A stretch of 64,000 nucleotides of DNA, from assembly GCF_014655955.1 (NCBI RefSeq), contig NZ_BNBO01000001.1, positions 332,716 to 396,715 on the forward strand, given 5' to 3'. Each line of letters begins with the position of its first letter. Position 1 is the first letter of the stretch. The position numbers and the translations under genes were made by a program. The DNA is from Kitasatospora indigofera. Lineage in GTDB: Bacteria > Actinomycetota > Actinomycetes > Streptomycetales > Streptomycetaceae. Under the pieces are notes generated by a model that ran no database searches, had not been told where the DNA came from, and saw nothing but the letters and a program-made list of their open reading frames with translations. Shown here piece by piece: positions 53,099 to 61,118 of this stretch.

Positions 53099-53728
53099 TC
53101 AGGGCTCCACGGTCAACTGGTCGCGCAGGCGGATCAGGCCGTCCCTGATCCTGGTCTTCACGGTGCCGAGCGGCGTGCCGAGCAGTGCCGCGATCTGGGC
53201 CTGGGTGCAGCCGCCGTAGTAGGCGAGCGTCAGCGACTCCCGCTGCCCCTTCGTGAGCGAGGCGAGCAACTGCCGCACCCGCTCCTGGTCGAAGCGGAGT
53301 TCCACCTGCTCGGCGACCTCGTCGAAGACCGGCGCGTACGAGCGGACGGCGTCCAGCCAGTCCCGGTCGTAGGCGGCCTGGGCGGCCCGGACCCGGTCGA
53401 CGGCCCGGCGGTGGGCGATGGTGAGGGCCCAGGAGAGGACCGTTCCGCGCTCGGGGCGGTAACGGCCCGCCGACCGCCACAGCTCCAGCATCACCTCCTG
53501 CGCGACCTCCTCGGACTGCGAAGGGTCCCGCAGCACCCGCCCCGCCACGCCGAGCACCGGCCCGGCCAGCCGGTCGTACAGGCGGTCGAAGGCGGCTTCG
53601 TCGCCCTGGGCGACCAGCGCCACCAGCGCACGCAGGGCCGCGTCGCGGTCGGTCCGTCCGGTGGCGGTGGCGGTCCGGCCGGGTCGCGGGGTCTCCCGTG
53701 CGGGTCGGTACGGCGGCGGTGCGTTCAC
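53099..53728 (-). CDS. SigK-like RNA polymerase sigma factor (ECF)
   Basis: A 209-residue sigma-70 family protein. Region 2 is DEAAFDRLYDRLAGPVLGVA with SQSEEVAQEVMLELWRSAGR and GTVLSWALTIAHRRAVDRVR; region 4 is LASLTKGQRESLTLAYYGGC with TQAQIAALLGTPLGTVKTRI. The pattern fits SigK. SigK is usually held by the membrane anti-sigma RskA, but no such gene adjoins it here. GTG start at 53728. The SRPBCC gene downstream may be co-transcribed. Confidence 0.88.
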   Translation of the reverse strand: MNAPPPYRPARETPRPGRTATATGRTDRDAALRALVALVAQGDEAAFDRLYDRLAGPVLGVAGRVLRDPSQSEEVAQEVMLELWRSAGRYRPERGTVLSWALTIAHRRAVDRVRAAQAAYDRDWLDAVRSYAPVFDEVAEQVELRFDQERVRQLLASLTKGQRESLTLAYYGGCTQAQIAALLGTPLGTVKTRIRDGLIRLRDQLTVEP

Positions 53729-53738
53729 CCGGCCACCG

Positions 53739-54371
53739 TCACGCAGGCCGAGGCGCCCGGGCTACTTGCAGCGTTCCTGCATCGTCTTGCCCGGGGCGGT
53801 CGGCCGGCCCGATCCGACCGGTGCCGTCATTCCGGCCCCTGCCCTCGCCGCCGCTGTCCGGCCCCGGCAGGGCCGAGGCCGTCCCGGCTGCGGAGACCGC
53901 CTGTTCGGAAGCGTCGTCCGAGGCCCTCGGGGGCTCCGGGTCCCGTGCTCGGTGCCCGTGCGCCGAACGGCCCGGCACGGCCGTCGCCCGGTCAGGCGGC
54001 GGCGTGTCCGGCCAGCGGGCGGAGGGTTCGCCGGGAGCGACCGTGGCACCGGCCAGATCCACCGCGGCGCCGTGCCGGTGGCGCCGGGCGGCCTCGGTGC
54101 CCGCCTCGGCCGCCGCCGCGGCGAGGGCCTCCTCGGCGGTCGCGGCGCAGACGGTGAAGTGCTGGATGCCGTGCCGGCCCTCGTCGCCGACCGTGCTGAG
54201 GGTGACGCCCCAGCGGCGGTGCGGCAGGTCGAACCGGGGCCACGGCTGCACGGCGGGCTCGCAGGCCGGCGGCGGCGTCGTGCCCGGCTCCCAGGTGGTC
54301 GCCGGCAGGCAGCCCCGCGCCGCGGGGTCGTCGGCGAAGGGGATCGGCGGTTTGGCGATCACGGGCGGCAT
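53739..54371 (-). CDS. Hypothetical protein
   Basis: From an ATG at 54371 the frame reads MPPVIAKPPIPFADDPAARG, PRFDLPHRRWGVTLSTVGDE and HFTVCAATAEEALAAAAAEA over about 120 residues that look coding, then a low-complexity Pro/Gly/Ala tail to the stop at 53739. I recognise no family. The GAAGGGA immediately before the ATG is closer than ideal. It ends 10 nt before the SigK-like start on the same strand, so co-transcription is possible. Confidence 0.45.
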   Translation of the reverse strand: MPPVIAKPPIPFADDPAARGCLPATTWEPGTTPPPACEPAVQPWPRFDLPHRRWGVTLSTVGDEGRHGIQHFTVCAATAEEALAAAAAEAGTEAARRHRHGAAVDLAGATVAPGEPSARWPDTPPPDRATAVPGRSAHGHRARDPEPPRASDDASEQAVSAAGTASALPGPDSGGEGRGRNDGTGRIGPADRPGQDDAGTLQVARAPRPA

Positions 54372-54565
54372 TCCCTTCGAGGGGGCGGGCGTCGGGGTGG
54401 GACGCCCGCGGCTGTCCTGAGGAGCGGTGGTCCGCCGCCCGCCCGGTCGGCGCGGGTGCGGTCGCGGTCGGGCGGTCCTCCCGGGCGATCCCGCTGGTGG
54501 GGGACGGCCGGCCCGGGTGACCGGGAGACGGTGCGGGTGGCCGGCCGGGGCGGCCGGCCGTCGGT

Positions 54566-55183
54566 TCAGCGGGCGGTGGTCGCGTTCCAGCTGTGCGCCA
54601 CGTCGATCACCAGCCGGTTGTCGAGCTGGTACACGCGGAACGGCAGGCGGGCCCGGACGCCGAGACCGATCTGGGTCTGGCCTTCGAAGCTGGCTCCGAA
54701 GCGGGTGTCGACGAAGGTCCGGTAGCCGGTCAGGTCGACGCCGGGCAGCGGCTGGCCGCCCCGGCCCGGGTAGGTGGACGCACCGGTGGCGGGGTCGTAG
54801 GACGGCGCGTTGACGACGATCTCGATGATCGCGCCGCCCCGCACCGGCAGCAACCGGCCCGATCCGTCCTGGTGGAGGGCGGTGACGTAGCGGACGTGGT
54901 AGCCGGCCGGCGCGCCGGTCGAGGTGCCGGGTACGTCGAGGACCAGACGGTCGTAGCAGGGGTGCGCGCCGGTGCGGATGTTCCGTAGCGGCTGCGAGTT
55001 GACGGAGTTGAGGTCCTTCGGCAGGCTGCCCCAGCCGACCGGGCAGAGCTCCGGGGCCGGGGCGGCCGAGGCCACCGCCCGGGTGGCGGGTGCCGCCGGG
55101 GTGGCGGCGCCGGCGAGGGTGACCGGGACCGCGACCGTCGCGGCGAGAGCGAGTGCGCCCGGGATGATGAACCAACGTCGCAT
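54566..55183 (-). CDS. Secreted AMIN-like domain protein
   Basis: A 205-residue exported protein: signal peptide MRRWFIIPGALALAATVAVP, a short Ala/Pro linker, then an AMIN-like beta domain with HPCYDRLVLDVPG, YHVRYVTALHQDGSG, GAIIEIVVNAPSYDPATGAS and FRVYQLDNRLVIDVAHSW. The family is common in streptomycetes and probably binds cell-wall material; no enzyme motif is visible. The ATG follows AAGGAGG. Confidence 0.85.
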   Translation of the reverse strand: MRRWFIIPGALALAATVAVPVTLAGAATPAAPATRAVASAAPAPELCPVGWGSLPKDLNSVNSQPLRNIRTGAHPCYDRLVLDVPGTSTGAPAGYHVRYVTALHQDGSGRLLPVRGGAIIEIVVNAPSYDPATGASTYPGRGGQPLPGVDLTGYRTFVDTRFGASFEGQTQIGLGVRARLPFRVYQLDNRLVIDVAHSWNATTAR

Positions 55184-55480
55184 GGCTGCCTCCTTGGGCA
55201 GTGCGGGTGTCTCTCACCCTAGGAGACGGTGGTACCGGAATGCACGGTTCCACTCCGGTGCCGCCGGTTCTTTCTGCTTCCGTCCGCCGTCGGACCCGCG
55301 CCCGTGAACAGGCGGGCCGCCGGCCTGATTCTGCCTCGGGGTCACCTGCGCGGCGGTCACCTGGGCCGCGGTCAAGCCGGACGGCGGCCACCCGGGTGCC
55401 GGTCGGCCCGCACGGTGGTCGGCCCGCACGGTGGCCGGTGGCCGGTGGTCGGACCGCCGGGTGCGGTGCGGGAGGCGGCG

Positions 55481-56107
55481 TCAGGTGGTTTCGGCGGCGC
55501 GGGTACGGGCGTAGTGCCGGGCGGCCCGGACCCGGTCGCCGCAGCGCTGGGAGCACCACTGCCGGGCGCCGTGGGTGCGTAGGAAGTACCGGATGCAGTC
55601 GCCGGCGGCGCAGGCGGCGATCGTCTCCGCCTGCGGGCCGCTGAGCAGTTCGGCGGCGTCGCGGGCGAGGCGGGTGAGCGCGGCGTCCAGCGGGGTGCCG
55701 CCGGCCGGCCGCGACTCCAGCCGGGGGCCGTCCCCCGCGGCGGCCCAGTGCAGCCGGCCGGTGAAGGGGGCGGCGGCGAGCGCCTCGTTGAGTCCGGCCA
55801 GTGCCGCCCGGTCGGGGGCGGCGCCGGTCAGCCTCGCCGTGAAGAGCTCGCGGACGGACTCGCGCAGGGTGCGCAGCCGCCCGGCCTCGCCGGCGGTGAG
55901 GGTGCGGCGGGCCGGCAGCAGGCCGGTGCCGGTCAGCCAGTCGAGGGCGCCGGCCGGTTCGGCGAGGTCGTCGAAGGCGCCGGTGGGGCGGACGGTCCGG
56001 GTGTTGACCAGGGCCAGGGCGGGGTGCTGTTCGGCGCCGGGGGCGGCGGGCAGCGGCTGCGGGGCGGCGTCGCCGGGCCCGGGGTGCGGGGTAGTCACAT
56101 CTCTCAC
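55481..56107 (-). CDS. CGNR zinc-finger transcriptional regulator (ABATE domain)
   Basis: A 208-residue regulator with an N-terminal ABATE domain (PALALVNTRTVRPTGAFDDL, ALDWLTGTGLLPARRTLTAG) and a C-terminal CGNR finger: CAAGDCIRYFLRTHGARQWC and SQRCGDRVRAARHYAR give four cysteines in two pairs. The GTG at 56107 lies inside the left copy of an inverted 24-bp repeat, suggesting autoregulation. It is divergent from a UlaG-like hydrolase gene 82 nt away. Confidence 0.88.
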   Translation of the reverse strand: MRDVTTPHPGPGDAAPQPLPAAPGAEQHPALALVNTRTVRPTGAFDDLAEPAGALDWLTGTGLLPARRTLTAGEAGRLRTLRESVRELFTARLTGAAPDRAALAGLNEALAAAPFTGRLHWAAAGDGPRLESRPAGGTPLDAALTRLARDAAELLSGPQAETIAACAAGDCIRYFLRTHGARQWCSQRCGDRVRAARHYARTRAAETT

Positions 56108-56180
56108 GGTACCTCTTGCCGTTCTCCGTGAGGAGGGCTAGCGTCATTCTCACGCCGAACGGCAAACTATTCCGTGAGAG
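56101..56180. promoter_or_regulatory. Inverted 24-bp operator pair with embedded promoter
   Basis: CTCTCACGG-N6-TTGCCGTTC occurs at 56101-56124 and, on the other strand, at 56157-56180; only the central six bases differ. TTGCCG (56116-56121), 17 nt and TAGCGT (56139-56144) form a good promoter for the hydrolase gene. The left copy covers the regulator's start codon. Confidence 0.7.
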
Positions 56181-56189
56181 GCCCTCCTG

Positions 56190-56984
56190 ATGCCCACGCC
56201 CGTGCTGCCCTCCTCCCCGCTGTCCGTGCACGCCCTCGGCGGCCCCACCGCCGTCATCGAGTACGGCGGCCTGCGCCTGCTGACCGACCCCACCTTCGAC
56301 GAGCCCGGCGACTACGTCCCCGAGCGCGGCCTGATCCTCAGCAAGCTGGCCCCGTCCGGGCTCGCGGCCGACCAGGTCGGCCCGGTCGACGCGGTGCTGC
56401 TCTCGCACGACCAGCACGCCGACAACCTCGACACCGGCGGCCGGCTCGCGCTGGCCAAGGCCCCGCTCACCGTCACCACCCCGGCCTCCGCCGCCCGCCT
56501 CGGCGGCACGGCCCGCGGCCTCGCCCCCTGGGAGTCCCTGGAGCTGGCCCGGCCCGCCGGCGGCCCGGTCGTCGTCACCGCCGTACCGGCCCGGCACGGC
56601 CCCGAGGGCTGCGAGGCGGTCACCGGCGACGTCACCGGGTTCGTGCTGACCGGCCCGGGCCTGCCCACCGTCTACGTCAGCGGTGACAACGCCTCGCTGG
56701 AGCACGTCCGCGAGATCGCCGACCGGACGGGCCCCGTGGACACCGCGCTGCTGTTCGCCGGCGCGGTCCGCACCCGCCTCTTCGGCGGCGCCCTGCTGAC
56801 GCTCGACAGCGCGCAGGCCGCCGAGGCCGCCGTCCTGCTGGGCGCCCGCCGGGTGGTGCCCGTGCACTTCAACTCGTGGATGCACTTCACGGAGGGCGCG
56901 GTGCACCTGCGGGTCGCCTTCGAGGCCGCCGGCCTGGCTGACCGGCTGGTGCTGCTCGCCCCCGGCGAGGCCGCGGCGCTCTGA
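56190..56984 (+). CDS. UlaG-like metallo-beta-lactamase-fold hydrolase
   Basis: A 264-residue MBL-fold hydrolase with metal motif H73-x2-H76-x-D78 in LLSHDQHADNLD, further His in VPARHGPEG and the C-terminal VPVHFNSWMHFTEG. The ATG follows GGCCCTCCTG rather than a clear Shine-Dalgarno. Substrate unknown; phosphodiester or lactone hydrolysis is typical of the group. Its promoter lies between two copies of a putative operator of the divergent CGNR regulator, so it is probably that regulator's main target. Confidence 0.86.
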   Translation: MPTPVLPSSPLSVHALGGPTAVIEYGGLRLLTDPTFDEPGDYVPERGLILSKLAPSGLAADQVGPVDAVLLSHDQHADNLDTGGRLALAKAPLTVTTPASAARLGGTARGLAPWESLELARPAGGPVVVTAVPARHGPEGCEAVTGDVTGFVLTGPGLPTVYVSGDNASLEHVREIADRTGPVDTALLFAGAVRTRLFGGALLTLDSAQAAEAAVLLGARRVVPVHFNSWMHFTEGAVHLRVAFEAAGLADRLVLLAPGEAAAL

Positions 56985-57464
56985 CCGCCGCCACCGGGGC
57001 CCGGCCTGACGGGTCGTCGGCAGGCCCGGCCCGAGGCGCACGCGGCGGCCGGGCCTCCGGCGGTCCGGCGGGGCGCCCGCGAGCCGGGCCGCCGGCCGGC
57101 ACCGCACGGCCGGGACGCCGCCCCAAGGGGGCTGACGTCCCGTGCGTCAACGGGGCTTCACCGCACGTACGGTGACGTCCATCTGGTCGTGGACGCCGCC
57201 GGAACCGCACGGCGGAACGTTCCACCGGCACCACCGGCCGGGGCCGGCTCCCGGGACAGGTCCGGCGGCCGGCCCCCGGGCGTCGGCGCGCACGTGCCGT
57301 GCCGCCCCCGGCCCGGGCCGCCCGGCACCGGCCCGGCCCGCACGCCCTCGCAACTGTCCCCACCAGGTAACACCTTCGCCACCCGGCTGGATCGGAGCGT
57401 CAGGTACTCGCTACGGTGGCCCGCGAACGTATCACCGGACACATCCGCACTCACGGGGGCAACA
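56985..57464. other. 480-nt gene-free stretch
   Basis: GC-rich DNA without a convincing gene on either strand. A TACGGT at 57412-57417 is a possible -10 box for the operon starting at 57465. I see no repeat or hairpin worth naming. Confidence 0.4.
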
Positions 57465-58139
57465 TTGGTAAGGGCACCAGAACCGGGCGGCTCGGGGTTC
57501 CGCGTCCAGCCCGGCGAACTGGACGGGGCCGGGAAGACCGCCAAGGCGACGGCGGAACTGATCCCGGGTGAGACCAAGGGCGTGCTCGGAGCGTCCGACA
57601 AGGCCGAGGCGGGCCTGAAGGGCTGGACCACCGGCGCCGAACTCAACTCCTGCACCGACTCCTGGCGGGCGCTGCTCGACTCGCTGTCCGCAGAGATGGA
57701 CCGGCAGGGCGAGAACCTCGTCAAGACCGCGAAGAACTACCGCGACTCCGACGAGAAGGCCCACGGCGACATCAGCAACATCGGCACGGGCAGCGGCGGG
57801 CCCGAGTTCGCCCGGGCCGGCGGCGGTGGCGGCGCGGGGGACAAGCTGTCGACGATGTCCGCGTTCGCGGACAACGGCATGGCCCGGGGCGGCGCCGAGA
57901 CCGGTTCGACCAGGCCGACCCTGGGCGACCCGCCGTGGGCGCACACCTTCCCGTCGCCCAAGGACGGGGACGTGCCGTGGCAGCGGCCGCTGATCACCGG
58001 CGACCCCGACCCGGGCTTCCACGCCCCGTCCGGCCCCGGCGTGTCCGGCGCCGGGCTGCCCGTTCCCGGCCCGGCCGAGCGAGCCCGCATCGATGCCGAG
58101 CGCTTCGGTCCGAACGCCCAGTCCCCGCAAGGAATCTGA
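57465..58139 (+). CDS. WXG100/ESX-like helical protein
   Basis: A 224-residue protein with an N-terminal four-helix WXG100-like part: FRVQPGELDGAGKTAKATAE, TGAELNSCTDSWRALLDSLS and MDRQGENLVKTAKNYRDSDE, then a Gly/Pro-rich tail without similarity. This is the type VII secretion target class. The TTG at 57465 is chosen because GGGGGC lies 6-10 nt upstream and family sequence begins there. It ends 2 nt before the DUF1023 gene; the two are one operon and often form a pair. Confidence 0.72.
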   Translation: MVRAPEPGGSGFRVQPGELDGAGKTAKATAELIPGETKGVLGASDKAEAGLKGWTTGAELNSCTDSWRALLDSLSAEMDRQGENLVKTAKNYRDSDEKAHGDISNIGTGSGGPEFARAGGGGGAGDKLSTMSAFADNGMARGGAETGSTRPTLGDPPWAHTFPSPKDGDVPWQRPLITGDPDPGFHAPSGPGVSGAGLPVPGPAERARIDAERFGPNAQSPQGI

Positions 58140-58141
58140 CC

Positions 58142-59899
58142 ATGGACATCGCGACCCTGCGGGACGCCAGACCCGCCGACCTCTACGACGCCGCCACCGC
58201 CTACGACAAGCTGGCGGAGAACTTCGGCCGGCACGCCGGAACCTGGAAGGACGGCGTCGACACCCGCGTCAAGAACTCGCAGTGGACGGGCAGCGCCGCC
58301 GACCAGGCCGAGACCAGCCTGTCCCAGACCACCGCCAAGCTGTCCGCCGCGCAGATCGAACTCGGCATGATCGGCCCCGTCCTGCGCGACGGCGCCGAGG
58401 CCTTCCTGCTCGCCCAGTCCAAGCTGCTGGACGCGTTGGAGGAGGCCAAGGCGGGCGGCTACACCGTCACCGAGGACGGCGGGGTCTCCTGGCCGCCGGT
58501 CAGCGCCGGCGAGCGGCACGACCCGGACTTCGAGAACCCGTCCGTCAAGGGCCACCAGATCTCCGACCGGATCAACAACGCGCTCTCCGAGGCCGCGCAC
58601 GCCGACGAGGTGATCGCCCAGCGCCTGCGGCACTACACCGACAACGCCAAGAACGGCACCGGGCTCGACCTCGGCACCGCCACCACCGAGCTCACCAGCA
58701 AGATGATGAACGTCTTCGGCGGCGAGGAGGACCTCCTCGCCAAGGGCATGCCCGCCGCGAACGCCTCGCCCACCGAGGTCAACTCCTGGTGGAACGGCCT
58801 CACCGCGGACGAGCAGCAGCGCCTGGTCAAGGACCACCCCGACCTGATCGGCAACCGCGACGGGATCCCGGCGGAGGCCAGGAACACCGCCAACCGGGCC
58901 GTCCTGCCGGGCCTGATCAAGGACCTGGAGAACAAGCCCAACCGCACCGAGGACGAGCAGACCAAGCTGGACGGCTTCAAGAAGATCCAGGGCCGGCTCG
59001 CCGAGGAGGACGGCAAGGGCAACCCGCCGGTCTTCCTGATGGCCATCGGCACCGAGGGCCAGGGGCGGGCCGCCATCTCCTTCGGCAACCCGGACACCGC
59101 CGACGACGTGGTCGCCTACGTGCCCGGTCTGGGCACCAAGGTCGGCGACGTCGGCGGCAAGGACGGCAACCGCGCCAAGGACCTCTGGACCGAGGCCCAG
59201 AAGGCCGACCCGTCCCGCAGCACCGCCTCCATCACCTGGCTCGGCTACGACGCCCCGCAGCTCAAGGGCGCCGAGCAGGAGACCCTGGCGGTGGCCGGCA
59301 CCCAGCGGGCCGAACAGGGCGGCGCCGGCTACCAGCAGTTCCTGCAGGGCCTGCGGAGCACCCACGAGGGCACCCCCGCCCACGTCACCGCCCTCGGCCA
59401 CAGCTACGGCTCGCTGACGGTCGGCCAGGCCGCGCAGCGCCCGGGCGGCATCCCCGCCGACGACATCATCCTGGTCGGCAGCCCGGGCACCGGCGCCCAG
59501 AAGGCGGACCAGCTCGGCGTGGGCTCCCAGCACGTCTGGGTGGGCTCCGCCGAGCACGACCCGGTCACCCACCTGCCGAGCCACTCGGAGACCAACGGCA
59601 TGCTCGGCGGCGCCGGCATCGGCCTGGTCACCGGTGGCATCCCCGGCGCCGTGGTCGGCGGTTTCATCGGCGACCAGGTCGGCAAGTCCGGTGACCCGCA
59701 CGAACTCTGGTTCGGCCAGGACCCGGCGAGCAGCGAGTTCGGCGGCCGCCGGTTCGACGTGGCGGACGGCGAGTGGCAGCACTCGCACTCCGACTACTGG
59801 AACCAGGACTCCGGCGGCAGCGGGGGCAACTCGCTGCGCAACCTCGGCAGCATCGTCTCCGGCCACGGCGACCGCGTGAACCTCCAGGAACCCCGATGA
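58142..59899 (+). CDS. DUF1023 alpha/beta hydrolase with WXG-like N-terminus
   Basis: A 585-residue protein. Residues 1-100 are helical and WXG100-like (LYDAATAYDKLAENFGRHAG, VKNSQWTGSAADQAETSLSQ); residues about 320-560 are a DUF1023 alpha/beta hydrolase with nucleophile S421 in ALGHSYGSLTVG and HVWVGSAEHDPVTHLPSH near the end. The domain pairing suggests an exported or surface hydrolase. The ATG follows AAGGAATC by 5 nt. It overlaps the lipoprotein gene by ATGA. Confidence 0.85.
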   Translation: MDIATLRDARPADLYDAATAYDKLAENFGRHAGTWKDGVDTRVKNSQWTGSAADQAETSLSQTTAKLSAAQIELGMIGPVLRDGAEAFLLAQSKLLDALEEAKAGGYTVTEDGGVSWPPVSAGERHDPDFENPSVKGHQISDRINNALSEAAHADEVIAQRLRHYTDNAKNGTGLDLGTATTELTSKMMNVFGGEEDLLAKGMPAANASPTEVNSWWNGLTADEQQRLVKDHPDLIGNRDGIPAEARNTANRAVLPGLIKDLENKPNRTEDEQTKLDGFKKIQGRLAEEDGKGNPPVFLMAIGTEGQGRAAISFGNPDTADDVVAYVPGLGTKVGDVGGKDGNRAKDLWTEAQKADPSRSTASITWLGYDAPQLKGAEQETLAVAGTQRAEQGGAGYQQFLQGLRSTHEGTPAHVTALGHSYGSLTVGQAAQRPGGIPADDIILVGSPGTGAQKADQLGVGSQHVWVGSAEHDPVTHLPSHSETNGMLGGAGIGLVTGGIPGAVVGGFIGDQVGKSGDPHELWFGQDPASSEFGGRRFDVADGEWQHSHSDYWNQDSGGSGGNSLRNLGSIVSGHGDRVNLQEPR

Positions 59900-60489
59900 A
59901 CCACCGTGCACTTCGCGCCGTAGCCGCGCTCGCCGTCACCGCCCTGCTGGTCGGCGGCTGCTCCTCGGCCGGTGCGGACCCAGAGAAGAAGAGGACCCCG
60001 AGCATGGACGCCTCCGCGGCCCGGACCAAGATCGACGCCCTGCTGGACGGCACCACCAAGGCCATCGTCCCGGCCGTCCAGTTCAGCGACGACGCCTACA
60101 CCAGCAGCGAGAACACCGAAGGGATGAACGACCGCCCGGACGGCACCACGCACCTGTCCAAGAACCGCTACGTGATGACCAAGGTCGCGCAGGCCAAGTA
60201 CGGCGCCCTGCTCGGCCTGGTCGAGCGGTACTGGAAGTCCCAGGGCTACACCATCACCAGCGTCAACTCGGACGACAGGATGCCGGCCATCGACGCCCAG
60301 GCCGGGGACGGCGTGGGCGTGCACATCCAGATCGGGTTCCCCGGCAACGTGACCCTGTCGGCCGGCGTCGGCGCGGTCGAGGACCCGCAGACCCGCTACC
60401 CGTTCGGCCCCGGCACCCCGCTGCCCACCGACGCCAAGGGCAACCAGGACCTGATGCCCAAGGTGGACGACCCGTTCTGGTCGCACTGA
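59896..60489 (+). CDS. Lipoprotein, third gene of the DUF1023 operon
   Basis: A 197-residue lipoprotein with signal sequence LRAVAALAVTALLVGGCSSA (lipobox LVGGC, lipidated C22). The mature part has FSDDAYTSSENTEGMNDRPD, VERYWKSQGYTITSVNSDDR and VGVHIQIGFPGNVTLSAGVG. It overlaps the hydrolase stop by ATGA, so the two are co-translated. A surface-anchored partner or inhibitor of the hydrolase is one reading. Two hairpin terminators follow. Confidence 0.85.
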   Translation: MNHRALRAVAALAVTALLVGGCSSAGADPEKKRTPSMDASAARTKIDALLDGTTKAIVPAVQFSDDAYTSSENTEGMNDRPDGTTHLSKNRYVMTKVAQAKYGALLGLVERYWKSQGYTITSVNSDDRMPAIDAQAGDGVGVHIQIGFPGNVTLSAGVGAVEDPQTRYPFGPGTPLPTDAKGNQDLMPKVDDPFWSH

Positions 60490-60499
60490 CCGCGGGCCC

Positions 60500-60534
60500 G
60501 TCCGGTACGGCCGCCGCGTGCGGCCGGACCGGAC
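60500..60534. terminator. Hairpin terminator 1
   Basis: GTCCGGTACGGCCG (60500-60513) pairs with CGGCCGGACCGGAC (60521-60534) with one mismatch, 11 nt after the lipoprotein stop. Confidence 0.65.
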
Positions 60535-60542
60535 GGGACCCC

Positions 60543-60581
60543 GCCGCCGCCCCCGTCGCCTCGCGCGGCGGGGGCGGCGGC
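60543..60581. terminator. Hairpin terminator 2
   Basis: GCCGCCGCCCCCG (60543-60555) pairs perfectly with CGGGGGCGGCGGC (60569-60581), extended outward by GGGAC/GTCCC. It lies between convergent genes. Confidence 0.7.
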
Positions 60582-60626
60582 GTCCCGTACCGGTGCCCGT
60601 GGCCGCGGTCCGCCGGGTGCCCGGGG

Positions 60627-61025
60627 TCAGCGGGCGTACTTCGCGGCGGCGGCCGGGGTGACCGGGGTGAAGAAGTTGACGAGGTTGCCGTCGGGGTCGC
60701 GCAGGAGCAGCGACCGGTTGCCCCAGGGCATCGTGGTGGGGGCGGTGACGAAGTCGGTGACGAACCCGGCGAGGTTCCCGTACACCTCGTCCACGTCGTC
60801 GACCAGGAACTCGAGGATCACGCTGTGGTTCTCCGCCGGGCGGGCGGAGCCCGGCGCGAAGAGCGGGACGGTACGGGTGCCGGCGACTGCCAGCGTGGCG
60901 CCGGGCGTCCGGAGCTCGGCGAAGTCCTCGGTGGCCCAGGACGCCGGGACGCCGGTGGCCTTCTCGTAGAACGTGACGAGCCGGGTGACGTCAGCGGTGA
61001 TGACGCGGATCGAGACGAAGTCCAT
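60627..61025 (-). CDS. VOC-family (glyoxalase/bleomycin-resistance-like) protein
   Basis: A 132-residue VOC protein: MDFVSIRVITADVTRLVTFY, TLAVAGTRTVPLFAPGSARP, HSVILEFLVDDVDEVYGNLA and NRSLLLRDPDGNLVNFFTPV with the terminal Glu-position replaced by Asn. The ATG at 61025 follows TGGGAGAACA. It is divergent from a WYL-domain regulator 93 nt away, which may control it. Ligand unknown. Confidence 0.88.
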   Translation of the reverse strand: MDFVSIRVITADVTRLVTFYEKATGVPASWATEDFAELRTPGATLAVAGTRTVPLFAPGSARPAENHSVILEFLVDDVDEVYGNLAGFVTDFVTAPTTMPWGNRSLLLRDPDGNLVNFFTPVTPAAAAKYAR

Positions 61026-61118
61026 GGTTGTTCTCCCAGGTCGGCGGAGTCGCTGTCCTGGGCAGGCTAGGACGGATAGGGGACAGCTTCGGTCCGGTAT
61101 TGCCGTTAGGCTCGAAAC

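Noticed and set aside
53739..57107. Minus-strand open frame of about 1120 codons
   Set aside because: Only the last 210 codons (from 54371) look coding; the rest overlaps the AMIN-like, CGNR and hydrolase genes in other frames.
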